Shown here piece after piece: positions 35,021 to 44,073 of a DNA stretch of 64,000 nucleotides. A program made the position numbers and the translations under genes. Under the pieces are notes generated by a model. The model worked only from the letters and a program-made list of their open reading frames with translations, was not told the origin of the DNA and ran no database searches. Source of the stretch: Pannonibacter carbonis (GTDB lineage Bacteria; Pseudomonadota; Alphaproteobacteria; Rhizobiales; Stappiaceae); NCBI RefSeq assembly GCF_003012935.1, contig NZ_PUDR01000001.1, positions 386,182 to 450,181 on the forward strand. Direction: 5' to 3'. Each line of letters starts with the position of its first letter. The first letter of the stretch is position 1.

Positions 35021-36640
35021 TCATGCGGACAGGCCACGCCGACGATCCTCGCGGATCATCGCCGCCCCCTTGTCGGCGATCATCACAGTGGGGGCATTGG
35101 TGTTGCCGGAGGTGATAAGCGGCATCACCGACGCATCGACCACGCGCAGGCCAGAAAGGCCCCGGACCCTCAGCCGTTCGTCGACCACGGCGCGGTCATC
35201 AACGCCCATGCGGCATGTGCTGGTCGGGTGGAAAATCGTGGTGCCGATATCACCGGCAGCCCGGGCCAAATCCTCGTCGCTCTCGAACCGCGACCCCGGC
35301 AGATACTCCGAGGGGCGGTACCTGGCCATGGCGGGCGCCTGCATGATCTGGCGCGTCAGGCGGATGCTGTCGGCCGCGACCTTCCGGTCGCTGCCGGTGG
35401 AGAGATAGTTGGGACGGATTTCCGGCTGGTCGGACGGATCGGGATTGATCGCGTGCACATGGCCACGGCTGTCTGGCCTCAGATTGCAGACGCTGGCCGT
35501 GATGGCTGGGAAGGAATGCAGCGGCTCGCCGAACTTGTCGAGGGACAGCGGCTGCACGTGGTACTCGATGTTGGCCGTCTCAAACGAGGGATCGGAGCGG
35601 GCAAAGACACCGAGCTGGCTCGGCGCCATCGACATGGGGCCGGAGCGATTGAGCGCATAGCGCAGGGCAATCTTCGCCTTGCCGAACAGGTTGCCGGCCA
35701 TCTGGTTGAGCGTGACGGCACCCTCGACCTTGAAGATGGTGCGCAGCTGCAGGTGATCCTGAAGGTTTTCGCCAACGTCCGGCATCTCGTGCCGGATCTC
35801 GACGCCGATGCGCTCCAGGACGGCCGCATTGCCGATGCCCGACAATTCGAGAATATGCGGCGACTTCACTGCACCGGCTGCAAGAATGACCTCGCCGGCG
35901 GCGCGCGCCACAGCGGGCTCGCCTTTCAGCTTCAGGGACACGCCGGTCACCTGCCGTCCCTCGAGGGTCAGGGACTGGACTTCCGCGTGGGTCAGGACCT
36001 TGAGATTGGGCCGCTTCATCGCCGGGCGCAGGAACCCCTTGGCCGTGTTCCAGCGAATGCCGCGCTTCTGGTTGACCTGGAAATAGGACGCGCCGAAATT
36101 GTCGCCGCGATTGAAGTCGTCGACCTTCGGAATGCCCGTTTCGGCGCAGGCATCGCGGAAGGCATCGAGCACCTCCCAGGACAGGCGCTGTGGCTCGACA
36201 CGCAAGCCGCCGCCCTGGCCATGCAGATCATCGTTCAGCGCGAAATGATCCTCCGACGCGCGGAAATGCGGCAGCACATCGTCCCAGCCCCAGCCCGTCA
36301 GCCCCAGTTGCCGCCAGCCGTCATAATCGCGCGCCTGGCCGCGCATGTAGATCATGCCGTTGATGGACGAGCAGCCGCCCAGCACCTTGCCACGCGGGTA
36401 ATTGAGGCTGCGGCCATTGAGGCCGGATTCGGCTGCGGTCTTGAAGCACCAGTCCGTGCGCGGATTGCCCATGCAGTAGAGATAGCCGACGGGGATGTGG
36501 ATCCAGTGGTAGTTGTCAGGACCGCCCGCTTCCAGCAGCAGAACCTTGACATCCGGGTCGGCGGACAACCGGTTGGCCAGCACACAGCCGGCCGAGCCCG
36601 CGCCGACGATGATGTAATCCCACGTGCCCAGATCCTGCAT
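35021..36640 (-). CDS. GMC-family FAD oxidoreductase (choline dehydrogenase-like)
   Basis: 539 aa from ATG 36640 (MQDLGTWDY), 4 bases after GGGAGG; upstream codons in the open frame do not look like a real N-terminus. FAD site GAGSAGCVLANRLS (residues 10-23) with LEAGG, the GMC signature around PRGKVLGGCSSINGM (near 78-92), and the C-terminal HPTSTCRMG with the catalytic His region. The family oxidises choline and other alcohols. No betaine aldehyde dehydrogenase adjoins, so the substrate remains open. Neighbours are a DUF1203 gene upstream and dctB downstream. Confidence 0.88.
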   Translation of the reverse strand: MQDLGTWDYIIVGAGSAGCVLANRLSADPDVKVLLLEAGGPDNYHWIHIPVGYLYCMGNPRTDWCFKTAAESGLNGRSLNYPRGKVLGGCSSINGMIYMRGQARDYDGWRQLGLTGWGWDDVLPHFRASEDHFALNDDLHGQGGGLRVEPQRLSWEVLDAFRDACAETGIPKVDDFNRGDNFGASYFQVNQKRGIRWNTAKGFLRPAMKRPNLKVLTHAEVQSLTLEGRQVTGVSLKLKGEPAVARAAGEVILAAGAVKSPHILELSGIGNAAVLERIGVEIRHEMPDVGENLQDHLQLRTIFKVEGAVTLNQMAGNLFGKAKIALRYALNRSGPMSMAPSQLGVFARSDPSFETANIEYHVQPLSLDKFGEPLHSFPAITASVCNLRPDSRGHVHAINPDPSDQPEIRPNYLSTGSDRKVAADSIRLTRQIMQAPAMARYRPSEYLPGSRFESDEDLARAAGDIGTTIFHPTSTCRMGVDDRAVVDERLRVRGLSGLRVVDASVMPLITSGNTNAPTVMIADKGAAMIREDRRRGLSA

Positions 36641-36764
36641 GATGCCTCCCGACGCGCAGTGTTGCCTGCACATGACCCAAGGAGACATCCAGCAGCCCTG
36701 CCGGTCAAGGCGCAGGCCCGCACAACGGACCTGCATTTCTTGGCATGGCAAAGAAGTCAGGTTG

Positions 36765-37232
36765 TCAGGCCCGCGTCGCACGGGCGGCGTAGCAGCCGCG
36801 CGTGGCATAGTGGAAATGCAGGTAATCGATCGCCGGATCAGCAAACAGCCGTTCGATCTCGCCGCCGAGTTCCTTGCCGCTGACGATGCTGGCATCGACA
36901 ATCCGGTGCGCGGCATTGAAGGCCCGGACCGACAGCGCAGGAACGCGCAGGGACTCGGGAACCGTATCGACATCGGGCCGCACACTTTCCGCGTCCTGGC
37001 AGACATAGATCGCATGCGAGGCGCGGTAGGGCGTGTCCTCGGCCAAGTGCTCGTAATTCACGAGCAGCAGCCGTTCACCGATATCGGCAAAGCGGAGGCC
37101 AAGGCGGCAGGGATAGGCGGGCTTCTTGTCGGCGATATGGATGTCGATGTTGCGGGCTGCAAGTTCGGCATCTGACAGCGAGAAGAGAGGGCGGAAGCTG
37201 TCAGCGGAAAGCGGTTCGATCTGGAATGCCAT
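36765..37232 (-). CDS. DUF1203 domain protein
   Basis: 155 aa from ATG 37232 (MAFQIEPLS), preceded by GGAG. The conserved segments of this uncharacterised family are present: PCRLGLRFADIGERLLLVNYEHL near residues 40-62 (abridged) and YLHFHYATRGCYAARA at the C-terminus. Soluble, no signal. Its position before the GMC gene (125 bp) gives no clear functional link. Confidence 0.85.
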   Translation of the reverse strand: MAFQIEPLSADSFRPLFSLSDAELAARNIDIHIADKKPAYPCRLGLRFADIGERLLLVNYEHLAEDTPYRASHAIYVCQDAESVRPDVDTVPESLRVPALSVRAFNAAHRIVDASIVSGKELGGEIERLFADPAIDYLHFHYATRGCYAARATRA

Positions 37233-37354
37233 GGGGGTCTCCTGTCCGGATGATCTCATCCGGGCAGGACCCTGCCAGCAGGCGGAGCGGCAAACCACCC
37301 GATAGGCGAGCGGCGCGGAAACTCCGCGCCGCGCAAGCAGCAAACCTGTCGCCG

Positions 37355-38143
37355 TCAGGCGAGTTCGGCTTCCTTCACCGCGTTCTCGATCTCGGCAACC
37401 AGGGCCGGATCGAGATCGAGCCGGGCTGCCAGCATCTGGAGATAGGCCTGCTCGGCGCGGTGATCGGGATCGATGGCGAGACGAGAGGCAGCATAGATCT
37501 CGGCAGCGGCCTCAGGCGTGGTGGCGCTGGCGACGATCTTGTCGAGGTCCAGGGGGGAACGGAGCTCGTCCATCAGGAACGCCTTGGCTTCGTTGTCGAG
37601 GCCGGCTTCATCCATCTTGCCGAAGATGCGGCGCTGTTCGTCGGCGTCGATGTGGCCATCCGCCTTGGCGGCCGCGATCATCGCGGTGAGCAGGGTCACA
37701 GCCACCTGCTGGCTGCCACCCGGCGCGCGTTCAGGATCGAAGGCCGTGCCACGCGGGGCTTCCAGTTCCAGCGGCGCTCGCGACCAGGGACCGGAGGTGC
37801 CCATGCCGGACGATGCGCCCGTATGGCCGGCATTTGCGCCAGAGCCCTGACTGCCGGGCTGCTGACCGGCCTGATAGTCCTTGTAGGCCTTGTAGGCGAG
37901 GCCTGCGACCAGGGCGAGACCGCCATAGGTGAGCGCCTTGCCGCCAATCTTGCGGCCGGTCTTGCTGCCCAGAAGAATGCCCGCAAGGCCGCCAGCCGCC
38001 AGACCGCCGGCATTGGACGACAGGAAGTCCTTGCCCTTCTGCATCAGGTCGCCACCGGACCCACCCGACCGGCCCTTGCGTGGGTCGAGCTGGCCCTGAG
38101 CGGAACCGAGGAACTGGTCGAGAAGCGACTTGGCATCAAACAT
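37355..38143 (-). CDS. DUF533 domain membrane-associated protein (TerB-like fold)
   Basis: 262 aa. N-terminal SLLDQFLGSAQGQL amphipathic start, a Gly/Ala-rich hydrophobic stretch (SNAGGLAAGGLAGILLGSKTGRK region, residues 42-62, and LTYGGLALVAGLAYKAYKDY), a Gly/Ser/Gln linker (90-115), then a helical TerB-like domain (140-258) with DGHIDADEQRRIFGKM. This is the YebE/DUF533 layout. Function unknown; found in envelope-stress contexts in other bacteria. Monocistronic between DUF1203 and the Lrp regulator genes. Confidence 0.85.
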   Translation of the reverse strand: MFDAKSLLDQFLGSAQGQLDPRKGRSGGSGGDLMQKGKDFLSSNAGGLAAGGLAGILLGSKTGRKIGGKALTYGGLALVAGLAYKAYKDYQAGQQPGSQGSGANAGHTGASSGMGTSGPWSRAPLELEAPRGTAFDPERAPGGSQQVAVTLLTAMIAAAKADGHIDADEQRRIFGKMDEAGLDNEAKAFLMDELRSPLDLDKIVASATTPEAAAEIYAASRLAIDPDHRAEQAYLQMLAARLDLDPALVAEIENAVKEAELA

Positions 38144-38249
38144 CGGGGCACTCCGGCAGCAGTCAGGTCAGATGACGCTGACATGGGAGCGCAAAGCGCC
38201 GGATACAAGCAAACCGTCCGAAATGTCATGCAGCCACCGCGACTGGCTT

Positions 38250-38717
38250 TCAACGGTTGTCCAACGGCAGCAGATTGTCATCCTTCAGCGTGTCCATGGC
38301 GATGGACGAGCGCACATGCTGCACCGCCTCGTGTGGCAACAGGTCATCGTTGATCACCCGGCTCAGCGCCTTCAGGTCCGGCACCACGATCTTCAGCATG
38401 TAGTCGACATCGCCAGTCAGCGTATGCGCCTCCTGCACCTCCGGCATCGCCTGGACCATGGCGCGGAAACGGCGGGCATTCTCGCGGCTGTGCGCGCCCA
38501 GCGTGACACCGACAAAGGCCGTGACGGCAAAACCGAGGCGTTCGGTGGCCAGATCCGCGCGATAGCGGCGGATGATCCCCTCCCCTTCCAGCGTCTGGCG
38601 CCGGCGCGATACCTGGCTAGCCGAGAGGCCGATGCGCTCGCCGAGCTGCTGGTTGGTCAGTGCGGAATTTTCTTGCAGTGCACCCAGAAGGCGCAGGTCA
38701 AAGCTGTCCAGTTCCAT
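38250..38717 (-). CDS. Lrp/AsnC-family regulator, likely controlling hpd
   Basis: 155 aa from ATG 38717. Helix-turn-helix near residues 20-42 (TNQQLGERIGLSASQVSRR) and a RAM effector-binding domain 65-150 with VTAFVGVTLGA and GDVDYMLKIVV. These regulators bind amino acids as dimers or octamers. Divergent from hpd by 131 bp, an arrangement common in alphaproteobacteria, so it most likely senses tyrosine or phenylalanine and controls 4-hydroxyphenylpyruvate dioxygenase. Its own start codon touches a palindrome. Confidence 0.9.
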   Translation of the reverse strand: MELDSFDLRLLGALQENSALTNQQLGERIGLSASQVSRRRQTLEGEGIIRRYRADLATERLGFAVTAFVGVTLGAHSRENARRFRAMVQAMPEVQEAHTLTGDVDYMLKIVVPDLKALSRVINDDLLPHEAVQHVRSSIAMDTLKDDNLLPLDNR

Positions 38718-38732
38718 TTTCGTGCACCAAAA
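38717..38732. promoter_or_regulatory. Candidate Lrp operator in the regulator-hpd intergenic region
   Basis: Near-perfect 16-bp palindrome TTTTCGTG/CACCAAAA (one mismatch per arm). Related pieces TTTGTGC (about 38750), TTTGCACA (about 38781) and TTGCACG (about 38793) follow toward hpd, as expected for cooperative Lrp-type binding along one DNA face. Confidence 0.5.
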
Positions 38733-38848
38733 AGTCAAACGACGCGTAGTTTGTGCGAAGCAGACGCCGCTGTCACGTCCTTTGCACACACCTTGCACGT
38801 GGGAAGGCGCACTCTTGGCCTACGTGTAAGTCCAGAGGAGGAGACATC

Positions 38849-39961
38849 ATGGGACCCTTTCCGCACAACGCCCCCCCGGCGGTGATCAGCGACGCCAACC
38901 CGGCCGGCACCGACGGGTTCGAGTTTGTCGAGTTCTCGCATCCGGAACCGGAAAAGCTGGACGAGCTGTTCCGCAAGATGGGCTATGTCCCGGTCGCCAG
39001 GCACAAGACCAAGAACATCACCCTCTACCGTCAGGGCGATGTCACCTATGTGCTGAATGCCGAGCCGGGCTCCTTTGGCATGCGTTTCGTCGAGGCGCAC
39101 GGCCCTTGCGCTCCGGGCATGGCCTGGCGCGTTGTCGACGCGAAGAAGGCGTTTGAGCATGCGGTGAAGATGGGCGCGACGCCTTACGAGGGCGACGACA
39201 AGGCACTCGACGTGCCGGCCATCATCGGCATCGGCGGCTCGCTGCTGTATTTCGTCGACACCTACGGCGACAAGGGCTCGGCCTATTCGGCTGAATTCAA
39301 CTGGCTGGACGGCGCGAACCCGAAGCCGGAAGGCGTCGGCTTCTATTATCTCGACCACCTGACCCACAACGTCTATCGCGGCAACATGGACAAGTGGTGG
39401 GACTTCTACCGCAACCTGTTCGGCTTCAAGCAGATCCACTTCTTCGACATCGATGGCCGCATCACCGGCCTGGTCAGCCGCGCCATCACCTCGCCTTGCG
39501 GCAAGATCCGCATCCCGCTGAACGAGTCCAAGGACGACACCAGCCAGATCGAGGAATACCTGCGCAAGTACAAGGGCGAAGGCATCCAGCACATCGCCGT
39601 CGGCACGGATGACATCTATGGCTCGACGGACAAGCTGGCCGACAACGGCCTGAAGTTCATGCCGGGCCCGCCGGAAACCTACTACGAGCGCTCCCATGCC
39701 CGCGTGAACGGCCACGACGAGCCGCTCGACCGCATGAAGAAGCACGGCATCCTGATCGATGGCGAAGGCGTTATCGACGGCGGCATGACCAAGATCCTGC
39801 TGCAGATCTTCTCCAAGACCGTGATCGGCCCGATCTTCTTCGAGTTCATCCAGCGCAAGGGCGACGAAGGCTTCGGCGAGGGCAACTTCCGAGCCCTGTT
39901 CGAATCAATCGAGGAAGACCAGATCCGTCGCGGCGTGATCAAGGTCGATGCGGCCGAGTAA
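38849..39961 (+). CDS. hpd: 4-hydroxyphenylpyruvate dioxygenase
   Basis: 370 aa from ATG 38849, 7 bases after AGGAGGAG; the MGPFPHNAPP start avoids an unlikely upstream extension. Converts 4-hydroxyphenylpyruvate to homogentisate in tyrosine catabolism. Iron ligands are visible: His in DHLTHNV (near residue 170), His in QHIAVGTDD (near 249) and Glu in FFEFIQRKG (near 330). The C-terminal EGNFRALFESIEEDQ is also typical. Divergent Lrp regulator upstream; strong terminator downstream. Homogentisate dioxygenase genes are not in the window. Confidence 0.96.
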   Translation: MGPFPHNAPPAVISDANPAGTDGFEFVEFSHPEPEKLDELFRKMGYVPVARHKTKNITLYRQGDVTYVLNAEPGSFGMRFVEAHGPCAPGMAWRVVDAKKAFEHAVKMGATPYEGDDKALDVPAIIGIGGSLLYFVDTYGDKGSAYSAEFNWLDGANPKPEGVGFYYLDHLTHNVYRGNMDKWWDFYRNLFGFKQIHFFDIDGRITGLVSRAITSPCGKIRIPLNESKDDTSQIEEYLRKYKGEGIQHIAVGTDDIYGSTDKLADNGLKFMPGPPETYYERSHARVNGHDEPLDRMKKHGILIDGEGVIDGGMTKILLQIFSKTVIGPIFFEFIQRKGDEGFGEGNFRALFESIEEDQIRRGVIKVDAAE

Positions 39962-39988
39962 GCGCGATCCGGATTGTAAATTTTGCGA

Positions 39989-40017
39989 GGGGCGCGGATT
40001 TTCTGCGCCCCTTTTTT
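39989..40017 (+). terminator. hpd terminator
   Basis: Stem GGGGCGC/GCGCCCC with a 9-nt loop followed by six T, 27 bases after the hpd stop. Confidence 0.9.
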
Positions 40018-40151
40018 GCGTGCAAAACGCCGATTCAGCACAACCTTTGCACAGTGGAGCGAATACGCCCGGAAAAACCCAGAGAAAATTAAGCCTTAGC
40101 GGAGAGGCTTGACCAGACCATCAACGGAAGCTGAAAAGCCCGCAGATCCGC

Positions 40152-42464
40152 ATGAGAGCCACGACAGAGACAGAAGTTCTTGCCTCATCTCCGGCAAGGA
40201 CGCTGGACCTCAAACCAGCGAAACTGGGCAACTACTCGTTTGTTGCCTTGCTGGTGGGCATGTTCGCCGCGATCGTTGCCGCTTTCATCTTTGTTCTGTC
40301 AGCCATCCTGATCTATGAGCGGGAATCGTCCGTCCGGGAGATCAGCTCGGTCGAACGTGCCTATGAAAATCACAAGCTGCGACTGCTCGAGCGCATCGAG
40401 CGCATCGAGCGCTATGCAGCTTCCAACGCCGCTTATGTAAACACAGACACGGCATTTGACCCCGAGTGGGTGAGATCACGCTTCGGGCGCGGCCTGGCTG
40501 TTCGCGAGGGCTATGATCTGGTCGCCATTTTCGACCGGGACATGAACGAAGCCTTCTCATACCGCCCTGAAAGCGGACCGACGGACCTCACGCTTGCTTC
40601 TGCCCTGTCGCCGGAGACCGCAGGGCTTACCACCGATATCCGGCAGCGCTATGTGACCGGCCTTGTCACCGCCCGCAATGGCGACACCTATTTTTCGGGC
40701 AAGATGAAGGACATTTCCGCGGTAACCGAGGTCCAGATCGGCGAGCGAATCGCCATCGTTGCCGTCATGGCAATTGTCCCGGATCCCGGTGGCATTCCAA
40801 TGCGCCGGGACGTGCCCCACGTGCTTGTGGCGGTCAAGCTGATCGACGCGCAGGCCCTCGCCGACATGCTGTCATCGCTGTCGCTGGCAAACCTGTTCCT
40901 CGAACAGACCATTCCCTCCGGCATGAACGGAGCAGCGATCAGGGATGAGGATGGCACCGCCCTCGCCTACCTGACCTGGGATCCGATGGCGCGAGCCTCG
41001 CAGCTCATTCTGGCCTCCGCTCCGGTGCTTGCCGTCGCGCTTTTCGTCATCCTGGCGGTCGCTCTTCTGATCCTGCGCCGGAACACGGCAGCCTATCGGG
41101 AACTGGAAATCCGCAAGCGCGATATCCTCGAGGCCGCACGGCATGATGGCCTGACCGGGCTTCTGCGCCGGGACTTCTTTCTGGCTACGGCGGATGATCT
41201 GCTGGATGGGCCCCTGGCAAGCGCCGGAACATTGGGGGTCATCTACCTTGATATCGATGACCTGACCCAGATCAACGATGCCTTCGGGCATGTGGTCGGC
41301 GACCACTTGATCCAGCATGTCGTCTCGGTGATGCAACGCAAATGCCGAACCGGTGACATCATCGGCCGGATGGGCGGCGACGAGTTCGTACTGATCCTGA
41401 GTGGACGACCATCATCCGACGCACTGCTGGATGAAGTGAAGGAACTCACGGCCTCCCTTAACAGGGCTGCCATGCTGGACGATCATCCCATCGAGGTCTC
41501 CTGCTCAATCGGCGTGGCGCTGCGGCCCGACCACGGTACGCGGATGCCGTCGCTGCTGCGGGCCGCTGACGTCGCCCTGCAGCGTTGCCGCGCCGGAGGA
41601 CGCCGGCAGTTCAAGCTTTTCGACAAGGCCATGGACGAGGAAATCCGCGAGCGCCGCAGGCTGCGCGACGAGTTGCGCCAGGCGCTGGAGCGGAATGAAT
41701 TCGATCTGTTCTATCAACCCATCGTCGATGCCCGTGATGGCAAGGTACGCCATCTCGAGGCACTGCTGCGCTGGCATCACCCCGAGCGCGGCCTACTGGC
41801 CCCCGGAGCGTTCCTCGATGTTGCCGAGGAAACCGGACTGATCGATCCGATTGGCGCCTGGGTGCTGCAACGCGCGATCCGTGACGCGAGCACCTGGGAC
41901 GGGGCCGGGGTGTCCGTCAATGTCTGTGCCACGCAGGTCGGATCCGGCACGCTGCCGCAGCAGATCGAGACCCTGCTGGCTGAAACCGGGCTGCCGCCGT
42001 CGCGCCTGACACTCGAAGTGACCGAGACCGTGATGATGGACCGGTCCGGCGTCATCGATGATGCAATCAGCGAGTTGTCACGATTTGGGGTCGGGATCGC
42101 GATCGATGACTTTGGCACAGGGTATTCGAGCCTCAGCTACCTGCACGAGTACCGATTCCAGACCCTGAAGATCGACCGCAGCTTCGTTGCGCGCCTCGGC
42201 ACGGACCCCAAGGCGCAGGCGATCATTCGTTCGCTGGTCGAACTGGCCCGAACGCTGGACATGACCGTGGTTGCCGAAGGCGTCGAGACCGAAGAGCAAA
42301 AGGTCATGCTCGCCAGCGCTGGATGCCAGATGCTGCAGGGCTATCTGTTCAGCCGGCCGAAGCCGGTGCTGGAGCTCGCGGATCAGGGTTTCATTCAGCT
42401 GATGCCCAAACAGGGCGCCATGCCCGAGGTTTCGACAGGTTCCTCGGGCGCACTGGCAGGCTGA
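40152..42464 (+). CDS. GGDEF-EAL cyclic di-GMP enzyme with CHASE-like periplasmic sensor
   Basis: 770 aa. Membrane helices near 30-52 and 295-320 enclose a periplasmic sensor (LVAIFDRDMNEAF resembles CHASE4). GGDEF domain 340-500: intact active site GGDEF and the inhibitory RxxD (RTGD) five residues before it. EAL domain 515-755: EALLRW, NVCA, EVTETVMM, IDDFGTGYSS, LKIDRSFV, EGVETEEQ and QGYLFSRP, so all phosphodiesterase residues are present. It can in principle both make and break c-di-GMP. ATG 40152 is the first usable start; ribosome site weak. Monocistronic, with a REP-like repeat after it. Confidence 0.92.
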   Translation: MRATTETEVLASSPARTLDLKPAKLGNYSFVALLVGMFAAIVAAFIFVLSAILIYERESSVREISSVERAYENHKLRLLERIERIERYAASNAAYVNTDTAFDPEWVRSRFGRGLAVREGYDLVAIFDRDMNEAFSYRPESGPTDLTLASALSPETAGLTTDIRQRYVTGLVTARNGDTYFSGKMKDISAVTEVQIGERIAIVAVMAIVPDPGGIPMRRDVPHVLVAVKLIDAQALADMLSSLSLANLFLEQTIPSGMNGAAIRDEDGTALAYLTWDPMARASQLILASAPVLAVALFVILAVALLILRRNTAAYRELEIRKRDILEAARHDGLTGLLRRDFFLATADDLLDGPLASAGTLGVIYLDIDDLTQINDAFGHVVGDHLIQHVVSVMQRKCRTGDIIGRMGGDEFVLILSGRPSSDALLDEVKELTASLNRAAMLDDHPIEVSCSIGVALRPDHGTRMPSLLRAADVALQRCRAGGRRQFKLFDKAMDEEIRERRRLRDELRQALERNEFDLFYQPIVDARDGKVRHLEALLRWHHPERGLLAPGAFLDVAEETGLIDPIGAWVLQRAIRDASTWDGAGVSVNVCATQVGSGTLPQQIETLLAETGLPPSRLTLEVTETVMMDRSGVIDDAISELSRFGVGIAIDDFGTGYSSLSYLHEYRFQTLKIDRSFVARLGTDPKAQAIIRSLVELARTLDMTVVAEGVETEEQKVMLASAGCQMLQGYLFSRPKPVLELADQGFIQLMPKQGAMPEVSTGSSGALAG

Positions 42465-42528
42465 TCGGCGCAGAAACTGGACTTTGCCGACGCGGGCGTT
42501 TGCCGAGCTCAAAAAACCGAGCCAGCAG

Positions 42529-42658
42529 CGTCATCCCGGTCGAGCTACGCGAGAGCCGGGACCGGAGGGTCGAGGCGTCAATATTTCGATCAGTTAAGGC
42601 CGGCAAAGCCCAGGCTCTCCGGTCCCGGATCTCCGCTTCGCTCTCGTCCGGGATGACG
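42529..42658. repeat. REP-like intergenic palindrome
   Basis: Nested inverted repeats: outer arms CGTCATCCCGG (42529-42539) and CCGGGATGACG (42648-42658), inner arms CCGGGACCGGAG (42556-42567) and CTCCGGTCCCGG (42617-42628), all perfect. It occupies most of the gap between the GGDEF-EAL and preA genes and can form a long cruciform. Another mobile-type alphaproteobacterial repeat. It may also serve as a transcription boundary for the two convergent genes. Confidence 0.8.
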
Positions 42659-42735
42659 ACGAGAGGCCTGTCAAAAGCCTGAAGGGCGCACCGATGAACA
42701 GTGCGCCCTTCGCTTGAACGGTCTGGCTGACCCGC

Positions 42736-44046
42736 TTACTCCGCCGCCTGCAGGGCGTTGGGGTTGTTCGGGTGGGTCGTCCAGTTGGCGTAGTCCGGAT
42801 TGACGGTCTTGCCCGTGCGCGGGTCAACGCTGCCGGCGGGCATGGCCTCCATGGTGATGCAGTTCTCGACCGGGCACACCGAAACGCAGAGATTGCAGCC
42901 GACGCATTCTGCGTCGATGACCTCGAACTTGCGTGCGCCGTCGACCAGGTTGGTGATCGCCTGGTGCGAGGTGTCTTCACAGGCGATGTGGCAGCGGCCG
43001 CACTTGATGCAGAGATCCTGATCGATCTTCGCCTTGGCGATGTAGTTCAGGTTCAGATACTGCCAGTCCGACACATTCGGCACGGCCATGCCGGAGAAGT
43101 CGGAAATACGTTCATAGCCGGCCTCGCCCATCCAGTCCTTCAGACCCTCGATCATCTCCTCGACGATCTTGAAGCCATAGGTCATGGCTGCGGTGCAGAC
43201 CTGGACGTTGCCAGCACCAAGGGCAATGAATTCGGCCGCATCGCGCCAGGTGGTGATGCCGCCGATGCCGGAGATCGGCAGGCCGCGTGTCGCCGGATCG
43301 CGGGCAATCTCGGCGACCATGTTGAGCGCAATCGGCTTCACGGCCGGGCCGCAATAGCCGCCATGCGAGCCCTTGCCATCGACAGTCGGCGTCGGCGCCA
43401 TGCGATCAAGGTCAACGCCAACGATGGAGTTGATGGTATTGATCAGCGAGACAGCATCCGCACCGCCGCGCTTGGCCGCCTGGGCCGGCTTGCGCACGTC
43501 GGTGATGTTCGGCGTCAGCTTCACGATCACCGGCATGCGGGTGTACTGCTTCACCCAGCGGGTGACCATCTCGATATATTCCGGCACCTGACCAACGGCC
43601 GCGCCCATGCCGCGCTCGCTCATGCCATGCGGGCAGCCGAAGTTCAGCTCGACGCCATCGGCTTCGGTCTCCTCGACCCGCTTGAGGATCGAGGCCCAAC
43701 TGGCTTCCTCGCAAGGAACCATCAGGGAGACGATCAACGCCCGGTCCTTCCAGTCGCGCTTGACGCGCTTGATTTCCTGCAGGTTCACCTCGAGCGGACG
43801 GTCGGTGATCAGCTCGATATTGTTGAGGCCGATCAGCTGACGGTCCTTGCCATGGATCGCGCCGTAACGCGGGCCGTTGACGTTGACCACGTGCGGGTCC
43901 TCGCCAAGCGTCTTCCAGACGACACCGCCCCAGCCTGCCTTGAAGGCGCGGACGACGTTGTATTCCTTGTCGGTCGGCGGCGCGGAGGCCAGCCAGAACG
44001 GGTTGGGCGACTTGATGCCGATGAAATCTGATCTCAGATCAACCAT
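42736..44046 (-). CDS. preA: NAD-dependent dihydropyrimidine dehydrogenase, PreA subunit
   Basis: 436 aa. N-terminal dihydroorotate dehydrogenase-like FMN barrel (about 1-310; NFGCPHGM, KLTPNITDV, GIGGITTWRDA) and a C-terminal pair of [4Fe-4S] motifs, CIKCGRCHIAC near residue 340 and CVGCNLCVSVCPVENC near 380. With PreT it reduces uracil and thymine to dihydropyrimidines using NADH, the first step of reductive pyrimidine degradation. Encoded 27 bp after preT in the same operon. Confidence 0.94.
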   Translation of the reverse strand: MVDLRSDFIGIKSPNPFWLASAPPTDKEYNVVRAFKAGWGGVVWKTLGEDPHVVNVNGPRYGAIHGKDRQLIGLNNIELITDRPLEVNLQEIKRVKRDWKDRALIVSLMVPCEEASWASILKRVEETEADGVELNFGCPHGMSERGMGAAVGQVPEYIEMVTRWVKQYTRMPVIVKLTPNITDVRKPAQAAKRGGADAVSLINTINSIVGVDLDRMAPTPTVDGKGSHGGYCGPAVKPIALNMVAEIARDPATRGLPISGIGGITTWRDAAEFIALGAGNVQVCTAAMTYGFKIVEEMIEGLKDWMGEAGYERISDFSGMAVPNVSDWQYLNLNYIAKAKIDQDLCIKCGRCHIACEDTSHQAITNLVDGARKFEVIDAECVGCNLCVSVCPVENCITMEAMPAGSVDPRTGKTVNPDYANWTTHPNNPNALQAAE

Positions 44047-44073
44047 GATGGGATCTCCCGAATAACGGCTGGC

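Noticed and set aside
34559-36883. 774-codon plus-strand frame over the GMC gene
   Set aside because: Composition is Arg/His/Ala-rich as expected of a shadow frame, and the GMC gene on the other strand has all family motifs.
40108-40123. RutR-like half-site before the GGDEF-EAL gene
   Set aside because: The left half matches perfectly but the right half does not (no dyad), so chance is the better explanation.
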